Positions 1-5,354 of a stretch of 6,423 nucleotides of DNA are shown here, piece after piece. The notes under the pieces are model-generated. The model saw nothing but the letters and a program-made list of their open reading frames with translations, did not search any database and had not been told where the DNA came from. The stretch lies in contig JANXLW010000268.1 in assembly GCA_025354965.1 (NCBI GenBank), forward strand, positions 1 through 6,423, given 5' to 3'. The first letter of the stretch is position 1. Each line of letters starts with the position of its first letter. A program made the position numbers and the translations under genes. Origin of the DNA: Betaproteobacteria bacterium. GTDB lineage: Bacteria > Pseudomonadota > Gammaproteobacteria > Burkholderiales > Burkholderiaceae_C.

Positions 1-470
1 GACGGCTCAGCACCTTGCCGGCGTACAACGTGGCATGAACCTGCTGTCTTCCTTGCGCTATTTGGTGGCGCTCAACGAGCACCGGCATTTCGGCCGCGCC
101 GCGCAGGCGTGCCACATCACACAACCCGCGCTGTCCAATGCCCTGCGCGCGCTGGAGAGAGAGTTCAATGTGGTCATTGTCAAGCGTGACCGCAGCTATG
201 CCGGCCTGACGCCTGAGGGTGAACATGTATTGGCTACAGCTCAGATCATGATGCATGAGCGCGCCATTCTGGAGCAAGAGCTGCGCAGCGAGACCCATCT
301 TCCGCGCGGGTCATTGCGCATCGGCGCGGTGCCCACAGCGATGCCCATTGTGACGCGTTTCGCAGGCATGCTGCAGACGCGCCACCCCGGCATACTGCCC
401 GTCGTGCTGTCGCTGAGTTCTTTCGAACTTGAAAAAGGGCTGGAAGACCTCTCCATCGATCTCGCGCTGG

Positions 471-478
471 GTTACACC
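471..478. repeat. Left flanking 8-mer, possible decayed target-site duplication
   Basis: GTTACACC lies immediately left of the IS and also encodes the last native codons of the LysR fragment. It agrees with the right-hand 8-mer (3057-3064, GATACACG) at six of eight positions. IS66 elements generate 8-bp duplications, so the length is right, but two differences plus unrelated flanks make a chance match or a rearranged junction equally likely. Confidence 0.3.
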
Positions 479-504
479 GTAAGCGCGCGGCCAACCCATG
501 TTGA
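479..504 (+). repeat. IS66 left terminal inverted repeat
   Basis: The repeat starts GTAAGCGCGCGGCCAACCC and continues to TTGA. It matches the reverse complement of 3031-3056 at 24 of 26 positions, with mismatches at positions 14 and 22. Similarity decays straight after, which fixes the repeat length. The outer GTAAGCG agrees with known IS66 termini. Confidence 0.92.
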
Positions 505-518
505 CCGCGTGTAAACGA

Positions 519-2084
519 TCAAGTAAGGACAGGGGCAACCCAGCGGTGCGGCAGCAACTCCGCCAGTCGTGAGTTGGGCCAGGTCGGCAGCTTGGTCAGC
601 ACGTCTTTGAGATAGGCCCAAGCATCGTGGCCGTTAAGTTTGGCCGACTCGATCAAGCTGATCAGCGTGGCCGCACGCTCACCGGCTTGCTGGGAGCCGA
701 TGAATAGCCAATTTTTGCGCCCCAAAGCAATCGGGCGCATCATGTTTTCGACCGCATTGTTATCCACCGGCACGCGCGCATCGGTGACGTGCACGATCAA
801 CGCATCCCAGCGCTTGAGCGTGTAGTCAATCGCCTTGGCCGTGACATCGGCATTGACCAATTGCAGGCGTTGATTCATCAGCCACGCCTTGAATTCTTCC
901 AGCAACGGTTTACTGCGCGCCTGTCTGATCGCCAGGCGCTGCGGGTCGTCCAATTCTTTGACGTCACGCTCAACCTCATAGAGCTTGCCGATCCAGTCCA
1001 AGGCCAGTTTGGCAATCTCGCTGCGATTGAGCTTGTGAGCCTCAAAGAACTTGCGTCTCGCATGGGCCCAACACCCGGCCTCTTGCACCTTGCCCGCCTG
1101 GAACAACGCCTTGTAGCCCGAATAATCATCCACCACCAACGTGCCACAGAAGTCTTGCAACATGCGCCGCGCATGCTCACCGGCACGACTTTTGGCAAAG
1201 TCGTACACAACAGCGCGCTCGCTGGTGCACAAATCACTGGTGCGCCAGGCCCACATGTAGGCCTGATGGGTTTTGCCCAAGCCCGGTTGCAGCAACTTGA
1301 CCGGGGTCTCGTCCCCGTGCAGCACACCCTGATTGAGCAAATGCTGGCACAGTGCCTGCCCCAAGGGCTCAAGGCGCACGCCACACTGTCCCATCCAGCC
1401 CGCCATGCTTGAGCGAGGCACAAATACGCCAGAGCGCTGGTAAATCTCTTCCTGGCGAAACAGCGGCAAATGATCATCAAACTTGGCAATGATCACTTGC
1501 GCCAGCAGACCCGCAGCCGGGACGCCTTTGTCGATGATCTGCGCTGGCATCGCAGCGGCCACCACGGTTTGGCAGCAGGCGCAGGTGTATTTGCCGCGAA
1601 TGTGACGGTGCACAAAGAACTGCGCTGGCACGCAGTCGAGCTGCTCACTGATTTCCTCGCCAATGCGCTTTAAGGCATGCCCCAGGGCGCACACAGCAGG
1701 GTCGATCTCGTAGTGGTGCTCGATACGCTCCAACTGCGCGGGCAGTGGCTGGCGTTTGGCCTGACGTTTGACTGCTGGTGGCTTGCGGGTCGCATCGGCA
1801 GCCCGGTCTTCAGCCTTGAACTCTTCGATCAGCGTGTGCTCGATCTTGGCATCAAAGAGTTGGGCCTGTGTGCTGTCCATGCTTTCGCTCGAAGAGCCAA
1901 AGCGCCACTGTTTCAAGCGCATCACCTCGATGCTGAGGGCCTGGTTTTTGGCTTGCTCGAACTTGAGCTTGGCTTCGCTGCTGGTGAGCTGTGCACCCAG
2001 ACGCTCGATCAGTTTGCGGGCGTGCTGCTTGGCTGATTCACCACTGAGGGTGTCGAGTTCAAGTAGGTCGGCGACATCGAGCAT
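519..2084 (-). CDS. tnpC: IS66-family DDE transposase TnpC
   Basis: This is the catalytic transposase of the element, 521 residues, normal for IS66 TnpC. In order: an N-terminal leucine-rich and probably coiled-coil region (about 1-60, followed by RLKQWRFGSSSE), a basic linker, a zinc-binding-like segment with Cys at 132 and the cluster CACC at 168-171, then the DDE_Tnp_IS66 domain. Likely catalytic residues are D258 (HGDETPV), D319 or D320 (LVVDDYSGY) and E446 (VDNNAVEN). The IS66 signatures GCWAHARRKFFE and RPIALGRKNWLFIGS and the C-terminal WAYLKDVLTKLP block are all present. The frame stays open upstream to 2222, but that 46-residue extension has no family character. I therefore start at the ATG at 2084-2082 (MLDVADLLELD). 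No unobstructed Shine-Dalgarno precedes it; the only GAGG lies inside a hairpin. The stop lies 41 bp inside the left end. Confidence 0.93.
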   Translation of the reverse strand: MLDVADLLELDTLSGESAKQHARKLIERLGAQLTSSEAKLKFEQAKNQALSIEVMRLKQWRFGSSSESMDSTQAQLFDAKIEHTLIEEFKAEDRAADATRKPPAVKRQAKRQPLPAQLERIEHHYEIDPAVCALGHALKRIGEEISEQLDCVPAQFFVHRHIRGKYTCACCQTVVAAAMPAQIIDKGVPAAGLLAQVIIAKFDDHLPLFRQEEIYQRSGVFVPRSSMAGWMGQCGVRLEPLGQALCQHLLNQGVLHGDETPVKLLQPGLGKTHQAYMWAWRTSDLCTSERAVVYDFAKSRAGEHARRMLQDFCGTLVVDDYSGYKALFQAGKVQEAGCWAHARRKFFEAHKLNRSEIAKLALDWIGKLYEVERDVKELDDPQRLAIRQARSKPLLEEFKAWLMNQRLQLVNADVTAKAIDYTLKRWDALIVHVTDARVPVDNNAVENMMRPIALGRKNWLFIGSQQAGERAATLISLIESAKLNGHDAWAYLKDVLTKLPTWPNSRLAELLPHRWVAPVLT

Positions 2085-2095
2085 GAGGCTAATTG

Positions 2096-2119
2096 TGCCT
2101 CGCGCACGCGCGCGAGGCA
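2096..2119 (-). promoter_or_regulatory. 10-bp stem-loop just upstream of tnpC
   Basis: TGCCTCGCGC (2096-2105) and GCGCGAGGCA (2110-2119) form a perfect 10-bp inverted repeat with a 4-base loop, ending 11 bases before the tnpC ATG on the minus-strand transcript. The 3' arm contains GAGG, the only Shine-Dalgarno-like run nearby. The same GAGGC could instead pair with GCCTC directly before the ATG (plus 2085-2089). It could therefore hide the ribosome site, or act in transcription or binding of the element. The role is inferred; the repeat is seen. Confidence 0.6.
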
Positions 2120-2187
2120 ATAAGGACTTTCTCCAATGGACAGGGGGCAAAAAATAGGGGCGAAATGAGGTTGAAATAGCGCATAAA

Positions 2188-2210
2188 TCAAGGGGCAAAT
2201 TGCCCCTTGA
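2188..2210 (-). promoter_or_regulatory. Near-perfect palindrome between tnpB and tnpC
   Basis: TCAAGGGGCAA and TTGCCCCTTGA flank a single central base, giving a 10-11-bp hairpin that begins 25 bases after the tnpB stop on the transcript. Only TTTA follows, so it is a poor classical terminator, though a T6 run lies about 35 bases further on. The GGGGCAA arm could also pair with a second TTGCCCC downstream (plus 2144-2150). It may cause partial termination or RNA stabilisation between the accessory genes and the transposase gene. Confidence 0.5.
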
Positions 2211-2235
2211 GATGGCCTGCAAAACCAGTATCGTT

Positions 2236-2577
2236 TCAGACCACGGTGATCTTTTTCTGGGCGCTTAAATGTTGCCAGGGTGCCCCAACGATGAGCCAGT
2301 CCCATTGCGCCGGGGTGATGCTCAGCGCAGCGTCTGCGTTGTCCCCGTTGGGCCAGACAAAGCGGCCCTGCTGCAGGCGCCGGTTGCATAGCCACAGGCC
2401 CGCACCGTCATACACCAGCACTTTGAGGCGGGTGGTGCCCCGGTTGGCAAAGACGTAGGCAGTGTGGATGCGCGCCCCACCGTCGATCTCGCGCACCACG
2501 CGGGCCAGCAAGGTGTCCATGCCAGCGCGCAGGTCACTTGCGCCCAAGGCAAGCCAGATGGCGTCGATGCGGATCAT
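2236..2577 (-). CDS. tnpB: IS66 accessory protein TnpB (IS66 Orf2-like)
   Basis: This is the small accessory protein of IS66 elements, 113 residues here, close to the usual 115 or so. It is needed with TnpA and TnpC for transposition in the better studied members; its biochemical role is not settled. Family signatures are DLRAGMDTL at residues 15-23, YVFANRGTTRLKVLVYDGAGLWL at about 41-63 (the equivalent of VFRGRRGDLIKVLWWDGDGL) and RLQQGRFVWP at 67-76. I chose ATG 2577-2575 (MIRIDAIWLALG) rather than the ATG at 2607. It gives the family N-terminus and makes an ATGA overlap with the tnpA stop, which suggests translational coupling. The C-terminus (SAQKKITVV) is intact. Downstream lies a 151-bp gap with two hairpins before tnpC. 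Confidence 0.92.
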   Translation of the reverse strand: MIRIDAIWLALGASDLRAGMDTLLARVVREIDGGARIHTAYVFANRGTTRLKVLVYDGAGLWLCNRRLQQGRFVWPNGDNADAALSITPAQWDWLIVGAPWQHLSAQKKITVV

Positions 2578-2978
2578 GCCAAATACGCCTTGAGCCATTG
2601 CGCGCATTGCTGCGCCGCCTCGCTGGGCCAGTGCAGTACGACACTGCGCGCGCCATGGCTGCAGTCGATGCGCACGCTGGGCGGGGAGTCGGTTTGGAGG
2701 GTGAGGCCGCCATTGGCCATGGGCTTTTGCACGTGGCCTACATTGGCCTGGACAAACCCAGTCCCATTACCGGGCCTGCGTCGTGCAGGCGCCACGTACG
2801 CGCCATCGGCCAGTTGCGCCCGCCAGCGCGGGGCATGGGATTGCCAGGCTCTGAGCTGGGCGTAGGTCACCCCTTGGGTTTGCGCAAAATCTTGCGTGCT
2901 CAGCCCGCTTTGCTCCATCTGGTTGAGCACATCCAGGCAGTGCTGCATTTGCTCTCGGTTGAACTTCTTGCTCGTCAT
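2574..2978 (-). CDS. tnpA: IS66 accessory protein TnpA, helix-turn-helix
   Basis: This is the first gene of the element, 134 residues. A helix-turn-helix segment at about 25-48 (GLSTQDFAQTQGVTYAQLRA, then WQ) resembles the transposase-8 / IS3-OrfA type fold and probably binds DNA, perhaps the terminal repeats. The middle (about 60-100) is glycine- and proline-rich and poorly conserved. The C-terminus (VRIDCSHGARSVVLHWPSEA) matches the usual IS66 Orf1 ending. The ATG at 2978-2976 is preceded by a good AAGGAG ten bases upstream, so this start is well supported and the in-frame option at 3006 is not needed. The stop overlaps the tnpB start. The gene begins about 78 bp inside the right end, so its promoter must lie in or near the terminal repeat. 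I see no convincing -35/-10 pair. Confidence 0.9.
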   Translation of the reverse strand: MTSKKFNREQMQHCLDVLNQMEQSGLSTQDFAQTQGVTYAQLRAWQSHAPRWRAQLADGAYVAPARRRPGNGTGFVQANVGHVQKPMANGGLTLQTDSPPSVRIDCSHGARSVVLHWPSEAAQQCAQWLKAYLA

Positions 2979-2988
2979 AACTTTCGGT

Positions 2989-3007
2989 CTCCTTGGAAAG
3001 CTCCAAG
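2989..3007 (-). promoter_or_regulatory. tnpA ribosome binding site with overlapping hairpin
   Basis: On the minus strand AAGGAG (plus 2989-2994) lies ten bases before the tnpA ATG. Its first three bases belong to a short inverted repeat, CTTGGA-GCTT-TCCAAG (plus 2992-3007), so a six-base stem could partly hide the ribosome site and damp transposase synthesis. The Shine-Dalgarno is clear; the regulatory effect is inferred. Confidence 0.6.
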
Positions 3008-3030
3008 ACTGCCGCGTTATCGATCAGCTT

Positions 3031-3056
3031 TCAAGATGGGTTCGCCGCGCGCTTAC
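3031..3056 (-). repeat. IS66 right terminal inverted repeat
   Basis: Read on the minus strand it starts GTAAGCGCGCGGCGAACCC and ends TTGA, pairing with the left repeat at 24 of 26 positions. It lies on the tnpA-proximal side, as expected, and the next plus-strand base (3057) begins foreign DNA. Confidence 0.92.
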
Positions 3057-3064
3057 GATACACG
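3057..3064. repeat. Right flanking 8-mer, possible decayed target-site duplication
   Basis: GATACACG follows the right end of the IS. It differs from the left 8-mer at positions 2 and 8. It lies in the short stretch before the peptidase start codon, so it may simply be native leader sequence of that gene. Confidence 0.3.
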
Positions 3065-3083
3065 CCCTGATTCACCATTCGCC

Positions 3084-5279
3084 ATGCGCATCAACTATTT
3101 CCTCGCATCCGCTACATTGTTACTGACTGCCTGTGCGAATGGCTTGTTGGTGGCCGAACAAGGCGGAACCTTAGCTATCGCGGCAGCCCAATCCGATTCA
3201 ACCACCTCTATTGTGACTATCCAATCAAATTCCTCCGCATCAGGCGCAGACAACTACCTTTGGCTGGAAGACGTACTTGGTGAAGCGCCCTTAAACTGGG
3301 TACGTGAGCACAACGCTGTGTCTGCCGGTGTACTCAAAGCCAGGCCGGAGTTTGAGCCCGCGCGCGCCAAAGTACTGGAAATATTGAACAGCAAGGACAA
3401 GATTCCTTACTTTGAACGCTTCGGTGATTTTGTCTACAACCTGTGGACCGATGAAGCGCACCAACGCGGTCTATGGCGCCGAACCACCTTGGCCGACTAC
3501 AAACGGCCTACTCCCAATTGGGAAACAGTTTTAGACATCGACGCTCTGGGCAAGGCCGAGAATGAGAGTTGGGTCTGGGGTAGAGCTGAATGCCTGGGTC
3601 CGACTTATCAACGCTGCTTGCTCTCGCTTTCACGAGGAGGGTCTGATGCCAAAGTTGTGCGGGAGTTTGACCTGAGGACAAAGCAGTTCACAGCAGGGGG
3701 ATTTGAACTGCCAGAAGCGAAGTCAGAGGTGGCCTGGATAGACAAGGACACGCTACTGGTGGGGACGGACTTTGGTCCCGGCAGCATGACGAAATCGGGC
3801 TACCCGCGCATCATCAAACAATGGACGCGCGGGACACCATTGACGGCAGCGTCGACCGTTTACGAGGCCAAGGAGGAGGATGTCTATGCCTTTGCTGCGT
3901 CCAGTCAAGCCAGGTACCACAAATGGGTGATGGTGGGCAGAGGCATTGACTTTTACAACAGTGAATCCTTCTTTCTGGACCATGGGCGACTTGTCAGGAT
4001 TGACAGACCGACTGACGCGACATTCGCTGTTCACAATCAGTGGGCTTCAATAAGTTTGCGTAGTGACTGGACGGTCGCCAACACCGTATATAAAGCCGGC
4101 TCATTGCTGCTGACAAAATTGGACGACTACATGACTGGCAGGCGCGAGTTCACGGTTCTCTTCGAGCCCTCGACAACCGTCTCGCTTGCGGGTTTCGATT
4201 TCTCTAGAAATCATGTTTTTGTGGATGTCATGGACAACGTCAAAAGCCGATTGGTTGAATGGACCCAGGTCAAAGGACAGTGGAGCAGTCGTGCCGTCAA
4301 AATGCCAGAAAACGGCACCCTCAGTGTGAATACTTTGTACGACTCTTCCCTTGACGACGACCCGTTCGGGGATGAGTACGTATTAACCTACCGCGACTTT
4401 CTGACACCTGACACGCTGATGCTTGGTCACGCTGGCGGTGATGACCGCCAAATCCTGAAACAGTTACCGCAACGGTACGACTCGACTGGTATGACTGTGC
4501 AACAGCTGTTTGCGAAAAGCCCGGACGTGACGTCCGTGCCCTACTTTGTAGTATCACCCCGCCCGGTTAAGGGCGACGGTACCAATCCAACATTGCTTTA
4601 TGGTTATGGAGGGTTTCAGATAAGTGAGCAGCCCTGGTACAGCGGCTCATGGGGCAGCAATTGGCTCGCCAAGGGTGGTGTCTTTGTTTTGGCCAACATA
4701 CGCGGTGGGGGCGAATTCGGTCCTGTCTGGCATCGGGCCGCCATCAAGGCCAAGAAACAGAATAGCTATGACGACTTTATCGCGGTAGCTGAAGACTTGG
4801 TAGCACGAAAGATAACGCAACCCAAACACCTTGGCATCATGGGTGGGAGCAATGGTGGCCTGCTGGTGGGTGCCACCTTCGTGCAACGGCCCGAGCTCTT
4901 CAATGCGGTGGTTTGCCAAGTGCCGCTGCTCGACATGAAGCGCTACCACAAGCTATTGGCCGGAAACAGTTGGATGGCTGAGTATGGCGACCCTGACAAA
5001 GCTGACGAGTGGGAGTTCATAAGTCGCTACAGTCCCTATCAAAATGTGCAGAAAGACGTCCGGTACCCACGAGTCTTCTTCAATACCAGCACCAAGGACG
5101 ACCGCGTGCACCCGGCGCATGCGCGAAAGATGGTGGCTCGTATGCAAGCACAGGGGCACGACGTTTTGTATTTTGAAAATATTGAAGGCGGTCATGGTGG
5201 AGCGGCTGACAATGAACAGCGAGCTAACCTAATGGGACTGGAATTTGCGTATTTGTGGATGCAGTTGGGCAGCAAGTGA
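3084..5279 (+). CDS. Prolyl oligopeptidase family (S9) serine peptidase, lipoprotein
   Basis: This is a 731-residue S9A-type peptidase that cleaves short peptides, probably after proline. Residues 1-17 form a lipoprotein signal with lipobox LTAC and Cys17. The next residue is Ala, so an outer-membrane or periplasmic location is likely. The family N-terminal motif DNYLWLEDVLGE follows at 56-67, then a beta-propeller domain (about 120-470), then the alpha/beta-hydrolase domain. The catalytic triad is S589 (GIMGGSNGG), D672 (STKDDRVHP) and H704 (EGGHGG). W630 and R674 align with the proline-pocket Trp and the substrate-binding Arg of pig prolyl oligopeptidase. Length is normal and no frameshift is seen. 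The frame is open upstream to 2538, but that part is antisense to tnpA and would destroy the signal peptide, so ATG 3084 is preferred. The IS ends 27 bp upstream, no Shine-Dalgarno lies in that gap, and the native promoter is gone. Confidence 0.93.
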   Translation: MRINYFLASATLLLTACANGLLVAEQGGTLAIAAAQSDSTTSIVTIQSNSSASGADNYLWLEDVLGEAPLNWVREHNAVSAGVLKARPEFEPARAKVLEILNSKDKIPYFERFGDFVYNLWTDEAHQRGLWRRTTLADYKRPTPNWETVLDIDALGKAENESWVWGRAECLGPTYQRCLLSLSRGGSDAKVVREFDLRTKQFTAGGFELPEAKSEVAWIDKDTLLVGTDFGPGSMTKSGYPRIIKQWTRGTPLTAASTVYEAKEEDVYAFAASSQARYHKWVMVGRGIDFYNSESFFLDHGRLVRIDRPTDATFAVHNQWASISLRSDWTVANTVYKAGSLLLTKLDDYMTGRREFTVLFEPSTTVSLAGFDFSRNHVFVDVMDNVKSRLVEWTQVKGQWSSRAVKMPENGTLSVNTLYDSSLDDDPFGDEYVLTYRDFLTPDTLMLGHAGGDDRQILKQLPQRYDSTGMTVQQLFAKSPDVTSVPYFVVSPRPVKGDGTNPTLLYGYGGFQISEQPWYSGSWGSNWLAKGGVFVLANIRGGGEFGPVWHRAAIKAKKQNSYDDFIAVAEDLVARKITQPKHLGIMGGSNGGLLVGATFVQRPELFNAVVCQVPLLDMKRYHKLLAGNSWMAEYGDPDKADEWEFISRYSPYQNVQKDVRYPRVFFNTSTKDDRVHPAHARKMVARMQAQGHDVLYFENIEGGHGGAADNEQRANLMGLEFAYLWMQLGSK

Positions 5280-5354
5280 AGCATGGCTGCTCTGACTGTG
5301 GGCATTTTGAAAGAATCAAGGCATTGCTAATCAATTCACGCCAGGCCAGTCGCT

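Larger units (their letters stand above)
35..514 (+). pseudogene. LysR-type transcriptional regulator, truncated by IS66 insertion
   Basis: This is the N-terminal half of a LysR-type regulator. Residues 1-60 form the winged helix-turn-helix (FGRAAQACHITQPALSNALR, then a wing around residues 45-60). Residues 60-90 form the linker helix. The effector-binding domain begins near residue 92 (GSLRIGAVPTAMPIV) and breaks off after DLALGYT. Family members are about 300 residues. Only 148 codons (35-478) are native; the next 11 (VSARPTHVDRV) are read from the IS left end before a TAA at 512-514. The rest of the gene is not found right of the element. The N-terminus resembles, from memory, regulators beside formate dehydrogenase operons (FdsR-like), but no fds gene is visible, so I give no symbol. 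No clear Shine-Dalgarno precedes the ATG, and with only 34 bp upstream an earlier start cannot be excluded. The fragment could still bind DNA but lacks effector sensing. Confidence 0.9.
479..3056 (-). mobile_element. Complete IS66-family insertion sequence (2578 bp)
   Basis: The element is bounded by inverted repeats beginning GTAAGCGCGCGG, typical of the IS66 family. It carries the canonical trio tnpA, tnpB and tnpC on the minus strand, in that order from the right end. Its length of about 2.6 kb is normal for the family, and all three frames are full length with no stops, so it appears autonomous. The left end lies inside a LysR gene and the right end lies 27 bp before a peptidase gene. IS66 elements usually make an 8-bp target duplication; here the flanking 8-mers are GTTACACC and GATACACG, which are only partly alike. 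I cannot name the specific IS. Confidence 0.93.

Noticed and set aside
511..530. GTAAACGATCAAG as the left end of the IS
   Set aside because: It starts with GTAA but does not pair with the right end; the GTAAGCGCGCGG at 479 matches the right end at 24 of 26 bases.
789..1412. 207-codon plus-strand frame inside tnpC
   Set aside because: It is the antisense shadow of a well-supported transposase gene, with no family motif and no ribosome site.
2085..2222. Longer TnpC of 567 residues starting at 2222
   Set aside because: The added 46 residues lie across two hairpins, lack family similarity and make the protein longer than usual IS66 TnpC; 521 residues fits better.
2538..3083. Upstream in-frame extension of the peptidase to a 913-residue protein
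   Set aside because: The extra 182 codons run antisense through tnpA and the IS end, resemble no protein family, and would bury the lipoprotein signal peptide.
5270..5300. Possible terminator after the peptidase stop
   Set aside because: Only a 5-bp GCAGC/GCTGC stem with a 12-base loop and no T-run is present.
5307..5335. Possible promoter TTGAAA with an AT-rich -10 region downstream of the peptidase
   Set aside because: At 17-base spacing the -10 hexamer is ATCAAT, too far from consensus to support a call.
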